A stretch of DNA of 64,000 bases from Bradyrhizobium diazoefficiens (GTDB lineage Bacteria > Pseudomonadota > Alphaproteobacteria > Rhizobiales > Xanthobacteraceae). The DNA is taken from the NCBI RefSeq assembly GCF_016616425.1, contig NZ_CP067101.1, positions 1,302,001 through 1,366,000 of the forward strand, in the 5' to 3' direction. The position numbers and the translations under genes are program-made. Of this stretch, positions 1-10,006 are shown piece by piece. Every line of letters starts with the position of its first letter. Positions within the stretch are counted from its first letter, which is position 1. The notes under the pieces were generated by a model, which was not told the DNA's origin, searched no databases, and worked only from the letters and a program-made list of their open reading frames with translations.

Positions 1-597
1 GAACTCGTCTTTCTTGGTGGTCTCGGAGGCCGGCAGCAGCGTGGCGCCGCCATAGGCTGCGTCGATCGGCTTTTCCTTGGCGGCGCGCTGCACCTCGAAA
101 TCGAGCTCGATCTGCGAGCAGAGCCCGAGGGTGACGGGATCGATCGGGGTGAGCTGGGACGTGTTCCAATGGGTGCGGTCGCGCACGCTGGCAATGGTGC
201 TCTTGGTGGTGCCGACCAGACGCATGATCTGGGCGTCCTTCAGCTCGGCATGGTTGCGCAGCAGCCAGAGAATGGCGCTCGGGCGCTCGTGGCGGCGCGA
301 GACCGGGGTGTAGCGCGGGCCCTTGCGCTTGGGCTGCGGCGGCAGCACCACCTTGCTCTCCTGCAGGCGGAGCCGGTAATCCGGGTTCTTCTCGCCCTTC
401 TCGATCTCTTCCCGGGTGAGCTGGCCGTTGGAGAGGGGATCCATGCCCTTGATGCCCTGGGCCGCATCGCCGTCGGCGATGGCGCGCACCTCGAGGGGGT
501 GCATCTTGGTGAAATCGGCGACCTGGTCGAAGGTCAGCGCGGTGTTGTCGAGCAGCCAAACGGCGGTCGCCTTGGGCATCAGAGGTGCGTTGCTCAT
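1..597 (-). CDS. DUF1013 family protein (TrcR-like cell-cycle regulator), partial
   Basis: The reading frame starts at ATG 597 and runs off the left edge, giving 199 residues without a stop. The start is supported by AAAGGAG just upstream (601-612). The N-terminus (MSNAPLMPKATAVWLLDN) and the central IMRLVGTTKSTIASVRDR stretch, which looks like a helix-turn-helix-style segment, match the alphaproteobacterial DUF1013 family as I know it. Some members are annotated as the cell-cycle transcriptional regulator TrcR. It is divergent from ispH. The C-terminus is missing only because the window ends. The family call is by recognition; a regulatory role is inferred. Confidence 0.8.
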   Translation of the reverse strand, partial: MSNAPLMPKATAVWLLDNTALTFDQVADFTKMHPLEVRAIADGDAAQGIKGMDPLSNGQLTREEIEKGEKNPDYRLRLQESKVVLPPQPKRKGPRYTPVSRRHERPSAILWLLRNHAELKDAQIMRLVGTTKSTIASVRDRTHWNTSQLTPIDPVTLGLCSQIELDFEVQRAAKEKPIDAAYGGATLLPASETTKKDEF

Positions 598-839
598 GGC
601 AAATCTCCTTTGTGCTTCGCCCACCCCTCTGGAGGCGAAACCGGTGGTCATCAGCGATGACTGGGAATTCGCGCTATATAAGCCCGGAGGGGGTGGCCAC
701 GCAATGGTTCTGCTACAGATAGTGCCTTGACAGCGCCCGAAAGGGGGCCCAATTCCCTGTAAGCCCGTACCTGGCCCTATTCCATTCATCGACCGCTTCC
801 CGCCCATTTGGCGAGGTGATTCGGTCCCGAGATCGCTCA
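598..839. promoter_or_regulatory. Divergent intergenic region DUF1013 / ispH
   Basis: About 240 bp between two divergent genes, so it must hold both promoters. A TTGACA hexamer lies at 727-732 on the plus strand, but the matching -10 position (about 750-755, CAATTC) is weak, so the ispH promoter is only tentative. A GTG at 816 is in frame with ispH and would add eight residues; ATG 840 is preferred because the protein then begins at the usual family position. Confidence 0.3.
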
Positions 840-1808
840 ATGTCAGCCAAACCAGACCTCAAGATCGTGCTTTGTTCTCCCCGCGGCTTCTGTGCCGGGG
901 TGGTCCGGGCGATCGACACCGTGGAACGGGCGCTCGATAAGTACGGCGCCCCCGTCTATGTTCGCCACGAGATTGTGCACAACAAATACGTCGTCGACGG
1001 GTTGAAGAAGAAGGGCGCCATCTTCGTCGAGGAGATCGCCGAAATCCCGGAAAACACCACCGCGCCGGTGGTGTTCTCGGCCCATGGCGTGCCGAAGTCG
1101 GTTCCAGCCGACGCCCAGTCCCGCAACTTGTTCTCGCTGGATGCGACCTGCCCGCTGGTGACCAAGGTGCATCGCGAGGCCGCGATCCACTTCAAGCGCG
1201 GCCGCGAGATCTTCCTGATCGGCCATTCCCATCACCCCGAGGTGGTCGGCACGCTCGGCCAGCTTCCGACCGGCGCCGTGACCCTGATCGAGACCGCCGA
1301 GGATGCCAAGACGATCAGTCCGAAGGACCCCAACAACCTCGCCTTCGTGACCCAGACCACGCTCTCGATCGACGACACCGCGGAGATCGTGGCGCTCCTG
1401 AAGGAGCGCTTCCCGAACATCAACGGCCCGCACAAGGAAGACATCTGCTACGCCACCACCAACCGTCAGCTCGCGGTGAAGAAGGTGGCGCCGGTGGTGG
1501 ACGCCCTGATCGTGGTCGGTGCGCCGAACTCGTCGAACTCGCAGCGTCTGCGCGAGGTTGCCGAGCGCGAGGGCTGCCGGATCGCGGTGCTGGCGCAGCG
1601 CGCGGCCGACCTCGACTGGGAGAGGTTCAGCAACATCTCGAGCCTCGGCATCACCGCGGGCGCCTCGGCGCCGGAGGTGATCGTCGAGGAGATCATGGAC
1701 GCGTTCGCCGAGCGCTACACGCTGCATGTGGAGACGGTCTCGGCCGCGGAAGAGAACGAGTTCTTTCCGCTGCCGCGCCAGGTGCGCCCCGAAGCCGCCG
1801 CCGAGTAG
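840..1808 (+). CDS. ispH: 4-hydroxy-3-methylbut-2-enyl diphosphate reductase
   Basis: IspH (LytB) makes IPP and DMAPP from HMBPP in the last step of the MEP isoprenoid pathway, using a 4Fe-4S cluster in the cytoplasm. The 322-residue product has the three cluster cysteines: Cys18 in PRGFCAGV, Cys104 in [11 protein letters not shown] and Cys203 in ICYATTNRQ. It also has the substrate-binding histidines and the catalytic glutamate in [10 protein letters not shown] (Glu134). The length is normal for the family. thrB begins 6 bp after its stop and rnhA overlaps thrB, so the three are probably one transcript, an arrangement common in rhizobia. Confidence 0.97.
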   Translation: MSAKPDLKIVLCSPRGFCAGVVRAIDTVERALDKYGAPVYVRHEIVHNKYVVDGLKKKGAIFVEEIAEIPENTTAPVVFSAHGVPKSVPADAQSRNLFSLDATCPLVTKVHREAAIHFKRGREIFLIGHSHHPEVVGTLGQLPTGAVTLIETAEDAKTISPKDPNNLAFVTQTTLSIDDTAEIVALLKERFPNINGPHKEDICYATTNRQLAVKKVAPVVDALIVVGAPNSSNSQRLREVAEREGCRIAVLAQRAADLDWERFSNISSLGITAGASAPEVIVEEIMDAFAERYTLHVETVSAAEENEFFPLPRQVRPEAAAE

Positions 1809-1814
1809 AGCTCT

Positions 1815-2810
1815 ATGGCGGTCTACACCGACGTTGCCGCCGACGAGCTTGCGGATTTCCTGAAGCAATATGATCTCGGCGAATTGCTCTCCTACAAGGG
1901 CATCGCCGAGGGCGTCGAGAACACCAACTTCCTGCTGCATACCAGCCAGGGAGGCAGGCAAGCCTCGTTCATCCTCACGCTCTACGAGAAGCGCGTGGCG
2001 AAGAACGACCTGCCGTTCTTCCTCGCGCTGATGACGCATCTGGGCGAGCACGGCATCGATTGCCCGTTGCCGGTGAAGGGAAGAGACGGCGAGGCACTGC
2101 GCGAGCTGTCGGGGCGTCCCGCCGCGATCATCACCTTTCTCGAAGGCATGTGGCCGCGCAAGCCGAACGTGGCCCACTGCTCCGGGGTCGGTGCAGCGCT
2201 GGCGAAGATGCATCTGGCCGGTGCGAACTTTGCGATCAAGCGCGCCAATGCGCTGTCCGTCGCGGGCTGGCGGCCGCTGTTCGATGCGGCTTCAAGCCGC
2301 GCCGACGAGGTGCAGCCGGGCCTGCGCGCGTTCCTCGCGACCGAGCTCGACTATCTCTCGAGCGGGATCTGGCCGACCGATCTGCCGGAAGGCGTGATCC
2401 ACGCCGATCTTTTCAACGACAACGTCTTCTTCCTCGGCGACCAGCTCTCCGGGATCATCGACTTCACCTTCGCCTGCAACGACATGCTGGCCTATGACGT
2501 CGCGATCTGCCTCAACGCCTGGTGCTTCGAGCCGGATCATTCCTTCAACGTCACCAAGGCGCGCGCCATCCTCAACGCCTATGGCCGGGTGCGAAAGCTC
2601 ACGCAGGCGGAAGAGGCCGCGCTGCCGCTGCTGGCGCGCGGCGCTGCGATCCGCTTCCTGCTGACGCGGCTGGTGGACTGGCTCAACGTGCCCGCAGGCG
2701 CGCTGGTCAAGCCAAAGGATCCGCTGGAATATGTCCGCAAGCTGCGCTTCCACCAGAGCGTGACGAGCGCGCGCGATTATGGGCTGATGCCGTCGGGGCT
2801 GGTGGCGTGA
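1815..2810 (+). CDS. thrB: Homoserine kinase
   Basis: This 331-residue protein belongs to the choline/aminoglycoside-kinase-like ThrB class rather than the GHMP kinase class. It phosphorylates homoserine for threonine synthesis. The N-terminus contains the nucleotide-binding segment around [13 protein letters not shown]. The catalytic loop [13 protein letters not shown] is at about residues 194-206, and the metal-binding [10 protein letters not shown] motif follows. The ATG at 1815 lies six bases after the ispH stop, and the last four bases overlap the rnhA start (GTGA), which indicates translational coupling. Confidence 0.95.
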   Translation: MAVYTDVAADELADFLKQYDLGELLSYKGIAEGVENTNFLLHTSQGGRQASFILTLYEKRVAKNDLPFFLALMTHLGEHGIDCPLPVKGRDGEALRELSGRPAAIITFLEGMWPRKPNVAHCSGVGAALAKMHLAGANFAIKRANALSVAGWRPLFDAASSRADEVQPGLRAFLATELDYLSSGIWPTDLPEGVIHADLFNDNVFFLGDQLSGIIDFTFACNDMLAYDVAICLNAWCFEPDHSFNVTKARAILNAYGRVRKLTQAEEAALPLLARGAAIRFLLTRLVDWLNVPAGALVKPKDPLEYVRKLRFHQSVTSARDYGLMPSGLVA

Positions 2811-3271
2811 GCGAGCGTCCCAATGTCACGATCTATACCGATGGCGCCTGCTCGGGAAATCCCGGGCCGGGCGGCTGGGGCGCAATCCTGAAGTTCGGCG
2901 ACAAGGAGAAGGAGCTGAACGGCGGTGAGCGCCACACCACCAACAATCAGATGGAGTTGATGGCGGCGATCTCGGCGCTGGAGGCGCTGAAGAAGCCCTG
3001 CACCGTCGATCTCTACACCGACAGCCAGTATGTCCGGCAGGGCATCACGGGCTGGATCTTCGGCTGGAAGCGCAACGGCTGGCGCACCGCCGACAAGAAG
3101 CCGGTGAAGAATGTCGAGCTATGGCAGCGCCTCGACGCCGCGCTGAAGCAGCACGAGGTCCGCTGGCATTGGGTCAAGGGCCATGCCGGCCATCCCGAGA
3201 ACGAGCGCGCCGACCAACTCGCGCGCGACGGGATCGTCAAGGCGCGGTTGCAGCAAAGGGTGGCGGAGTAG
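2807..3271 (+). CDS. rnhA: Ribonuclease HI
   Basis: RNase HI degrades the RNA of RNA/DNA hybrids. From a GTG start at 2807, overlapping the thrB stop, the product is 154 residues, the normal size. The four acidic catalytic positions are visible: Asp in [16 protein letters not shown], Glu in NNQMELMAA, Asp in YTDSQYV, and Asp in NERADQLAR. The basic handle ([17 protein letters not shown]) and the [10 protein letters not shown] loop are also present. A longer frame upstream has no family similarity, so the GTG start is preferred. Confidence 0.95.
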   Translation: MSERPNVTIYTDGACSGNPGPGGWGAILKFGDKEKELNGGERHTTNNQMELMAAISALEALKKPCTVDLYTDSQYVRQGITGWIFGWKRNGWRTADKKPVKNVELWQRLDAALKQHEVRWHWVKGHAGHPENERADQLARDGIVKARLQQRVAE

Positions 3272-3295
3272 GCGGGGCAAAAGCGCCACGTTTTC

Positions 3296-3405
3296 CGCTG
3301 TCATCGCCCGCGAAGGCGGGCGATCCAGTACGCCGCGGCCCATCGATTCAAGAATTGCCGTCTCTGGAATACTGGATGCCCCGGTCAAGCCGGGGCATGA
3401 CAGCG
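3296..3405. repeat. Dispersed palindromic repeat, family A, copy 1
   Basis: A 110-bp element whose outer ends are inverted (CGCTGTCATCGCCC at the left, GGGCATGACAGCG at the right). Each end carries its own short hairpin (CGCCCGCGAAGGCGGGCG and CCCCGGTCAAGCCGGGG). The internal landmarks GGGCGATCCAGTA and TACTGGATGCC are also present in the copy at 58138-58414. It lies downstream of rnhA and before the convergent peroxiredoxin gene, where it could also act as a bidirectional transcript end. Confidence 0.75.
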
Positions 3406-3431
3406 CCACGTGGCTGGCCGTGGTGATCGCC

Positions 3432-3917
3432 TTACAGCTGCCCGAGCAGCGTATCGCCGCCGGAGACCTCGACCTTGCCGGGCATCGCTTCGAGGTTCAG
3501 CTTCTTGACCACGCCGTCCTCGACCAGCATCGAATAGCGCTTGGAGCGGATGCCGAGGCCGTTACCGGAGGCGTCCATCTCCATGCCGATCGCCTTGGTG
3601 AAGTCGGCATTGCCGTCGGCGAGGAAGATAGCCTCGTCGCGCTGGTCGGTGTCGCGCTTCCAGGCGTTCATGACGAAGGCGTCGTTGACGGAGACGATGG
3701 CGATGGTGTCGACGCCCTTGTCCTTCATGGCATAGGCATTGAGGAAGATGCTCGGCAGATGCATCTTATGGCAGGTGCCGGTGTAGGCGCCGGGCACCGC
3801 GAACAGCGCCACTTTCTTGCCCTTGAAGATGTCGTCGGTGGTCTTCACCTGCGGACCTTCCGCGGTCATCACACGGAACTTCGCCTCGGGCAGCTTGTCG
3901 CCAGTCTGGATCGCCAT
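3432..3917 (-). CDS. Peroxiredoxin (Prx5-type thiol peroxidase)
   Basis: A 161-residue cytoplasmic peroxiredoxin that reduces hydrogen and alkyl peroxides. The peroxidatic cysteine is Cys49 in VPGAYTGTCHKMHLPSF-like context (PGAYTGTC), the signature of the PrxV/AhpC-TSA redoxin branch. Other family blocks are VALFAVPG near 36-43 and a downstream DGNADFTKAIGMEMD. I use ATG 3917 because GGGAG precedes it by a good distance; a frame extending to 3974 adds 19 residues with no family match. It is transcribed toward the family A repeat. Its thiol reductant cannot be told from the sequence. Confidence 0.93.
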   Translation of the reverse strand: MAIQTGDKLPEAKFRVMTAEGPQVKTTDDIFKGKKVALFAVPGAYTGTCHKMHLPSIFLNAYAMKDKGVDTIAIVSVNDAFVMNAWKRDTDQRDEAIFLADGNADFTKAIGMEMDASGNGLGIRSKRYSMLVEDGVVKKLNLEAMPGKVEVSGGDTLLGQL

Positions 3918-4048
3918 TGTCAGTCTCCCTGAAACTCGATCCCGCCTTTTAGACCGTGCGGCGGGCCTGCACAATATTGCCGGCAGGCGAAGCGGTGAGG
4001 CCTGGACCTTTCCTTGGGCGTCTGATTGGGCCCTTCACCATGATGTCA

Positions 4049-4603
4049 TCAACCGGAAAAGCCGCCAGCGTCGAGAAAGACCTGCTCTTCCTCGGTGGTG
4101 TCGCGGCCGAGCAGGCGGTTGCGGTGAGGAAACCGGCCGAACCGCCGGATGATGTCGGCGTGCTCGCGGGCATATTTCAAGTTTTCGGCATTGCCGGTGT
4201 TTTGAAACAGCGCGACGCAATGCAGCTGGTCGGCCAGGTGCTCGGAATGCATGAGGGGCAAATAGAGGAATTCGAGCAGGACCGGATCGACCCTGGTATC
4301 GACGCCCCGGTGGATCGTGCGGCGGGCGACGTCGCGTGCCAGCGCATCGCTGGCAAAGGCCTCCGGCGTGCCGCGAAACATGTTGCGGGGAAACTGGTCG
4401 AGCACGATGACCAGCGCGAGCGCGCCGTCGTCGCTGTCTTCCCATGATGCCAGTTCGCCGGCGATCGCCTTCTGCCAGAGTGGAAGAAAGCGGCGCCGGA
4501 CCTCCGCGTCGAAAGCTTCGCTGTGCTTGTACCAGCGCCCGCGGCCGGCCTCGCGCCAGAAGGCGAGAATGCCGGCCGGTCGGATGTCGCCGACGTCGGT
4601 CAT
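4049..4603 (-). CDS. DUF924 family protein
   Basis: A 184-residue soluble protein matching the DUF924 family (TPR-like alpha-helical fold) from end to end. Visible family motifs are ILAFWREAGRGRWY near the N-terminus, VIVLDQFPRNMFRG in the middle, FLYLPLMHSEHLADQ, and the C-terminal FGRFPHRNRLLGRDTTEEE. The biochemical function is unknown. It begins 15 bp after the fadD stop on the same strand and is probably co-transcribed with it, although a functional link is not evident. Confidence 0.9.
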   Translation of the reverse strand: MTDVGDIRPAGILAFWREAGRGRWYKHSEAFDAEVRRRFLPLWQKAIAGELASWEDSDDGALALVIVLDQFPRNMFRGTPEAFASDALARDVARRTIHRGVDTRVDPVLLEFLYLPLMHSEHLADQLHCVALFQNTGNAENLKYAREHADIIRRFGRFPHRNRLLGRDTTEEEQVFLDAGGFSG

Positions 4604-4618
4604 GAACCGGAGACGCGC

Positions 4619-6304
4619 TTACGCCGCCTCCGCCTTCTTCTCGTCGCGAAGCTGCCGGCGCAGGATCTTGCCGACATTGGTCTTCGGCAGGTCGTTGCGG
4701 AATTCGATGTGCTTGGGCACCTTGTAGCCGGTGAGCTGCTCGTGACAGAATTTGATCACCGCCTCGGCGGTGAGGTTGGGGTCCTTCTTCACCACGAAAG
4801 CCTTCACCGCTTCGCCTGACTTGGAATCGGGGATGCCGATCACGGCACATTCCAGCACGCCCGGATGGCTCGCGATCACTTCCTCGATCTCGTTCGGATA
4901 GACGTTGAAGCCGGAGACCAGGATCATGTCCTTCTTGCGGTCGACGATCTTGGTGTAGCCCTTCTCGTCCATCACGCCGATGTCGCCGGTGCGGAAATAG
5001 CCGTCCGCGGTCATCACCTTGGCGGTCTCTTCCGGCTTGTTCCAGTAACCCGACATCACCTGCGGACCCTTGGCGCAGATCTCGCCCGGCTGGCCGAGCG
5101 GCACTTCGTTGCCGTCGTCGTCGCGGATCGAGATCCAGGTCGAGGGCACCGGAATGCCGATCGATCCCGAGAACTCGGTCGTGGTTGCCGGGTTGCAGGT
5201 CAGCGTCGGCGAAGTCTCCGACAGGCCGTAGCCTTCGGCGATGAAGCAGCCCGTCACCGCCTTCCACTGCTCGGCCACGGGACGCTGCACCGCCATGCCG
5301 CCGCCGTTGGAGATCTTCAGCTTGGAGAAGTCGAGCTTCTTGAAGTCGGGATGGTGCATCAAGCCGTTGTAGAGCGTGTTCACGGCGGGGAAGCTGTTGA
5401 CCTGGTATTTCGCCAGCTCCTTGACGAAGCCGGCGATGTCGCGCGGGTTGGGGATCAGGAGATTGCAGCCGCCGGCGCGCACCGCGAGCAGGTAGCAGGC
5501 CGTCAGCGCGAAGATGTGATAGAGCGGCAGCGCGCAGACGATCATGAGCTGGTCGACATGCGGCGGCGCGGCCAGCGCCGGCTGGAGCCAGGCGTCGTTC
5601 TGCAAGACGTTGGCGACGATGTTGCGGTGGAGCAGGGTGGCTCCCTTGGAGAGGCCGGTGGTGCCGCCGGTATATTGCAGGAAGGCGACGTCGCCGGGCG
5701 ATAGCTTCGGCTTGTTGAGAGTCATGCCGCGCCCGGCCGAGAGCGCGTCGTTGAAGGACACCGCGCCCGGCAGCGACCAGGCCGGTACCATCTTTTTGAC
5801 GTGGCGGACGACGAGATTGACGATCACGCCCTTGAAGCCGAGCAGGTCGCCCATGCTGGCGACGATGATATGCTTGACCGCGGTCTTCGCGATCACCTGT
5901 TCGACGGTGTGGGCAAAGTTCTCCAGCACGATGATGGCTTCGGCGCCGGAATCCTTGAGCTGATGCTCGAGCTCGCGCGGAGTGTAGAGCGGATTGACGT
6001 TGACCACCGCAAAGCCGGCGCGCAGCACGGCGGCGGTCGCGACGGGATATTGCAGCACGTTCGGCATCATGATGGCGACGCGGGCGCCGCGCTGCAGTCC
6101 GCGGCCCTGCAAATAGGCGGCGAGCGCGACCGACATCTGGTCGAGGTCGCGGTAGCTGATCGACTTGTCCATGCAGATGAACGCCTTGCGGTCGGCGAAC
6201 TTGGTGAAGCTCTCCTCCAGAAGGTCGACCAGCGATGCGTATTGGGTCGGCTCGATATCGGCGGGCACGCCGGGCGGATATTGCTTGAGCCAGATGCGCT
6301 CCAT
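4619..6304 (-). CDS. fadD: Long-chain-fatty-acid-CoA ligase
   Basis: A 561-residue adenylate-forming enzyme that activates fatty acids to acyl-CoA with ATP, feeding beta-oxidation or lipid synthesis. The P-loop-like AMP-binding motif YTGGTTGLSKG is near residue 214. The adenine motif GYGLSETSP, the motif TGDIGVMDEKGY, and the hinge DRKKDMILVSGFNVYPNE follow in order, with the C-terminal PKTNVGKILRR carrying the catalytic lysine. Length and N-terminus match canonical FadD. The start is ATG 6304. DUF924 follows 15 bp downstream. Confidence 0.92.
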   Translation of the reverse strand: MERIWLKQYPPGVPADIEPTQYASLVDLLEESFTKFADRKAFICMDKSISYRDLDQMSVALAAYLQGRGLQRGARVAIMMPNVLQYPVATAAVLRAGFAVVNVNPLYTPRELEHQLKDSGAEAIIVLENFAHTVEQVIAKTAVKHIIVASMGDLLGFKGVIVNLVVRHVKKMVPAWSLPGAVSFNDALSAGRGMTLNKPKLSPGDVAFLQYTGGTTGLSKGATLLHRNIVANVLQNDAWLQPALAAPPHVDQLMIVCALPLYHIFALTACYLLAVRAGGCNLLIPNPRDIAGFVKELAKYQVNSFPAVNTLYNGLMHHPDFKKLDFSKLKISNGGGMAVQRPVAEQWKAVTGCFIAEGYGLSETSPTLTCNPATTTEFSGSIGIPVPSTWISIRDDDGNEVPLGQPGEICAKGPQVMSGYWNKPEETAKVMTADGYFRTGDIGVMDEKGYTKIVDRKKDMILVSGFNVYPNEIEEVIASHPGVLECAVIGIPDSKSGEAVKAFVVKKDPNLTAEAVIKFCHEQLTGYKVPKHIEFRNDLPKTNVGKILRRQLRDEKKAEAA

Positions 6305-6497
6305 GGAAAACTCCCCTCATCTACCGGAGCCCGTTGTGTCTCGGGCTTGCCTCATTGCCGCCAGTATCGAGCCTGCCGGAACGGGTGGCAAGCCGCCGAG
6401 GCTTAGGGCAAAGGTCGGGGAGTGGCTACTGGAATCATCGCGCGAACGGCGCTGCCGCAGGTGCGAAGCGCGAGCGGCAGCTTAATTCCGGGCGGCG

Positions 6498-7970
6498 CTA
6501 ACTGTCGTTGGCCGGCTTGGCGGGCTTGGTCACGGCCTTGGGCTTGGCGGGCTTCTGATCGCCGCTCGCCGCCGGCTTCTCGGCCGGTTTTGCCGCCGCC
6601 TCATGCTTGGCGGCAGCATGCCTGGGCGCCGCCGGCTTCGCCGCAGGCTTGCCGTCGCTCTTGCCCTCAGCGGGCGTGGCATTTGGCTTCGCCGCCGCCG
6701 CCTTGACGTCCTTGTTGGTGTCCTTGCCAGCGACTTTCGGCTTGCCGGCCGCGTCAGACTTCTTGGCCACGCGCGACTTCTTGCCACGCGGTTTGGACGC
6801 GGCCTGCTGGTCGGCATCCGCCGCGACCGCCGCGACAAGAGCAGCACCGGTGCGCGTCGGGCCGGTATAGACCAGCACGGGCTCGGCCGGCGCCGGAGCC
6901 GAGGCCATCAGCTCGGAGGCCTTCATCAGGGGCGGCTGGAGGCCGGCGGTGAAGAAGGTCACCTGGGCTTCGCCGCCGGTGGCCGAGGTCGATCCGGTCG
7001 CGGCGCCATTGACTGCAATCAGCGCATCGTCGTCGTCGCTGGCCGGCCGCTTGCGATGGCTGCCGCACATCTCGTCGCGCAGGTCCGGCGGCGAGGCGTC
7101 GACCGGCACGAGCTTGTCGACGGTGCCGAGCGAGGGGCGCAGCCATGACAAATTATCCTGATTGAAGCCGCGCTCCAGCAGTTGCGCCGCCTTCACCGCG
7201 CGTGCGGTGCCGGAACTGGCGCCCAGCACCACCGCGATCAGCCGACGGCCATTGCGCGTGGCCGAGGCGACGAGATTGTAACCGGAGGCACAGATGAAGC
7301 CTGTCTTGAAACCGTCGGCGCCGGGATAACGGCCGATCAGCTTGTTGAAATTGCCGGTGACGCGCTTACCGAAGCGGATCGCCGGGATGTGCACGAAGTA
7401 TTCGTATTCCGGCAGGTCGCGCAGGAACGAGCGTGCAAGGATGCCGAGGTCGCGCGCCGACGTGATCTGGCCGTCGGCGGGCAGGCCGTTCGGATTGACG
7501 TAGCTCGTCTGCGTCATGCCGAGCTTCCTGGCGGTGTCGTTCATCATCGCGGAGAAGCCGTCGATCGAGCCGCCGACGCCTTCGGCAAGCACCACGGCCA
7601 TGTCGTTCGCCGACTTGACCATCATCATCTTCAGCGCGTTGTCGACCGTAAGCTGCGTTCCCGGACGGAATCCCATCTTCGAGGGCGATTGCGAGGCCGC
7701 CGTCGGCGATACCGTGAGCAGCGTGTCGAGCGTCAGTCTGCCGTCCTTGACCGCCTTCAGCGTCACATAGGCGGTCATGATCTTGGTGACGGACGCCGGA
7801 TACCAGGGAATGGTCGCGTTCTCTGCCTGCAGCACCTTACCGCTGTCGGCCTCGATCAGCAGCAGCGCTTCGGCGCTCGCCGCACGCGGCGCCAGCAGTG
7901 CGACACATGCGAGCGTCGCAGCGAACAGGCTGAACAGGGATTTGCGAAGCAGCGGGCGTAGGGCGTGCAC
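6498..7970 (-). CDS. D-alanyl-D-alanine carboxypeptidase with Lys/Ala/Pro-rich tail
   Basis: A 490-residue periplasmic DD-carboxypeptidase (S11 family) that trims the terminal D-Ala of peptidoglycan stem peptides. There is a signal peptide (residues 1-33, ending APRAASA). The catalytic motifs are SVTK (Ser60, Lys63), SAN near residue 121 and KTG near residue 222. Beyond about residue 300 the protein is low-complexity, rich in Lys, Ala and Pro, and lacks the PBP5 C-terminal beta domain. The start is GTG at 7970; no strong Shine-Dalgarno is close, and no ATG alternative keeps the signal peptide intact. Confidence 0.9.
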   Translation of the reverse strand: MHALRPLLRKSLFSLFAATLACVALLAPRAASAEALLLIEADSGKVLQAENATIPWYPASVTKIMTAYVTLKAVKDGRLTLDTLLTVSPTAASQSPSKMGFRPGTQLTVDNALKMMMVKSANDMAVVLAEGVGGSIDGFSAMMNDTARKLGMTQTSYVNPNGLPADGQITSARDLGILARSFLRDLPEYEYFVHIPAIRFGKRVTGNFNKLIGRYPGADGFKTGFICASGYNLVASATRNGRRLIAVVLGASSGTARAVKAAQLLERGFNQDNLSWLRPSLGTVDKLVPVDASPPDLRDEMCGSHRKRPASDDDDALIAVNGAATGSTSATGGEAQVTFFTAGLQPPLMKASELMASAPAPAEPVLVYTGPTRTGAALVAAVAADADQQAASKPRGKKSRVAKKSDAAGKPKVAGKDTNKDVKAAAAKPNATPAEGKSDGKPAAKPAAPRHAAAKHEAAAKPAEKPAASGDQKPAKPKAVTKPAKPANDS

Positions 7971-8159
7971 TATCCGATTCCGGTCCTTGGAGACCCGCCG
8001 GTTCCGGCGGCTCTCGTGATCTGATTGTCGGTTCTGAAATCCGGCGCCGCCGCTTGCGGCGTCGCAAACCTATACCGGCTCGTGCGGCGAGAATAGGGGG
8101 ACTGGTGCGGTATTCCGCAATGAAATAGGCCGGAATTTCGACGATGCTATGGGGAGTCG

Positions 8160-9968
8160 TTATTTGGATTTGGCAGCAGTTGCGGCACCCTCGGAAGCTG
8201 TCACGCTGGGCCGCGCGTTCGCTCGAGCGGTTTCATGGACCATGAACTGGGCCCGGGCGAGCTCGGCAAAATGGCCGGCTTTGGCCACGAGTTCATCGAA
8301 AGTTCCGCTTTCGATCACGCGCCCATTCTCGAACACCAGGATCCGCGTGGCGTTGCGGATGGTGGAGAGGCGGTGGGCGATCACGAAGGTGGTGCGGCCC
8401 TTCATCACTTCGTCGAGAGCGGCGTTCAACTTGGTCTCGGTGACGGCGTCGAGCGCGCTGGTGGCTTCGTCCAGGATCAGGATCGGCGGGTCCTTCAGCA
8501 GCGCGCGGGCGATCGACAGACGCTGCCGCTCGCCGCCGGACAGCATGCGGCCGCGCTCGCCGGCATTGGTCTCGAAACCGCCGCTGCGTTCGATGAATTC
8601 GAGCGCTTGCGCGCGCTCCGCCGCCTGGCGCATCTCGGCCTCGGTCGCATCCGGCTTGCCGACGCGCAGATTCTCCGCGATCGAACGGTTGAACAGCAGC
8701 GCTTCCTGGAACACGACGCCGATGTTTCGCCGCAGCGAGGTCAGCGTCACGCCGCGCACGTCCATGCCGTCGATCCTGATGAAGCCGGATTGCGGATCGA
8801 AGGCGCGATGCAGGAGCGCGATCGCGGTCGATTTGCCTGCGCCGGTCGGGCCGACCAACGCGATGGTCTGGCCGGGCAGTGCGGTGAAGGTAAGGTCCTC
8901 GATCGCCGGCCGCTTGCCGTCATAGGAGAAGGTGACGTCGTTGAACTCGACGAGCCCGGACAGCCTGCCGGCATCGATCGCGTCGGGCCGGTCGTGCACC
9001 GCGGGCACGGCGTCGAGCACGCCAAAGAACTCGCGCAGGCGTGGCGCTTCCATGAACACGCTGTTGATGAAGCTCACGACCTGCTCGAGCTTCTGGATCA
9101 GCAGCGTCGCAAAGCTCACGAACATCACGATCTCGCCGACCGAGGTGAGCCCCTGGTCGTGCAGCGCGATGCCGAGCGTGAAGATCGCGAGCACCGTGAT
9201 GGTGGTGGAGGCGCGCGTGATGACGGTGACGAGCGCCCACCACGACAGCACCGGCATCTGGGCTTCGAGCAATTGATCGGCGACGGAGCGCAGTCCCCTC
9301 ACCTCGGATTCGATACGGACGAAGCTCTGCACCAGCGCGACATTGCCGAGCGCATCGGAGGCGCGGGCGGAAAGCTCGCTATAGTGCTCCTCGACCGCCA
9401 TCTGCATGCCGAAAGTCCTGCGCACCACGAAGGTGGTCAGTGCAGTGAAGACGACGCAGAGCACGAACAGGAGGATCGCGAGCCGCCAGTTCAGGTAGAG
9501 CGACAGCGGCAGCAGCACCGCGACCGAGAGGATCGCGGCAAAGTGTTCGCGGAAGAAGCCGAGCCACAGCCGCCACAAGGCGTCGGTGCCGTTGAGCATC
9601 ACCTTCATCAGCCGGCCCGAATGGGTGCCGGAGTGGAAGGTCAGCGGCAGTTGCAGGATGTGCTCGAAATAGTCGGTCAGTACTGCCTGGCGCTGGCGGT
9701 GCGAGAGCCGGTCGGCTTGCAAGGCCACGAGCGCGCTGCACGCAATGGTGAAGAGCCCGAACGCGACCCAGGCCGCCAGGAACGGCCAGGCCGAGTTCGA
9801 GCCGGCGACCGTCTTGCCCGAGAGCACGTCGACGATCCGGCCGAACAGCACGGGTTCGGCGAATTGCGAGGCCGCCAGCAGGAGGTTGGCGACGGCGAGC
9901 AGCCAGCCCAGCCGCGCCTCCTTGCCGAGCAACTCGAGAACGCGGGTGTAGAGACGGGGGATGGACAT
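8160..9968 (-). CDS. ndvA: Cyclic beta-1,2-glucan ABC exporter (NdvA/ChvA type)
   Basis: A 602-residue fused permease-ATPase half-transporter. The N-terminal half has about six membrane helices (from [17 protein letters not shown]). The ATPase half has Walker [10 protein letters not shown] near residue 373, signature [10 protein letters not shown] near 477, Walker [13 protein letters not shown] and the H-loop [11 protein letters not shown]. Its sequence is characteristic of NdvA/ChvA, which exports cyclic beta-glucans needed for osmoadaptation and symbiosis in rhizobia. The synthase gene (ndvB) is not in this window. The substrate is inferred from family similarity. Confidence 0.85.
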   Translation of the reverse strand: MSIPRLYTRVLELLGKEARLGWLLAVANLLLAASQFAEPVLFGRIVDVLSGKTVAGSNSAWPFLAAWVAFGLFTIACSALVALQADRLSHRQRQAVLTDYFEHILQLPLTFHSGTHSGRLMKVMLNGTDALWRLWLGFFREHFAAILSVAVLLPLSLYLNWRLAILLFVLCVVFTALTTFVVRRTFGMQMAVEEHYSELSARASDALGNVALVQSFVRIESEVRGLRSVADQLLEAQMPVLSWWALVTVITRASTTITVLAIFTLGIALHDQGLTSVGEIVMFVSFATLLIQKLEQVVSFINSVFMEAPRLREFFGVLDAVPAVHDRPDAIDAGRLSGLVEFNDVTFSYDGKRPAIEDLTFTALPGQTIALVGPTGAGKSTAIALLHRAFDPQSGFIRIDGMDVRGVTLTSLRRNIGVVFQEALLFNRSIAENLRVGKPDATEAEMRQAAERAQALEFIERSGGFETNAGERGRMLSGGERQRLSIARALLKDPPILILDEATSALDAVTETKLNAALDEVMKGRTTFVIAHRLSTIRNATRILVFENGRVIESGTFDELVAKAGHFAELARAQFMVHETARANARPSVTASEGAATAAKSK

Positions 9969-10006
9969 GCGGGCGAGGAACTCGGGCGGATAACGGAGCC
10001 CGTATT

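Noticed and set aside
4035..6320. 761-residue minus-strand frame overlapping fadD and DUF924
   Set aside because: It is a shifted frame of the same strand over two well-recognised genes, with Arg/His/Ala-rich low-quality sequence.
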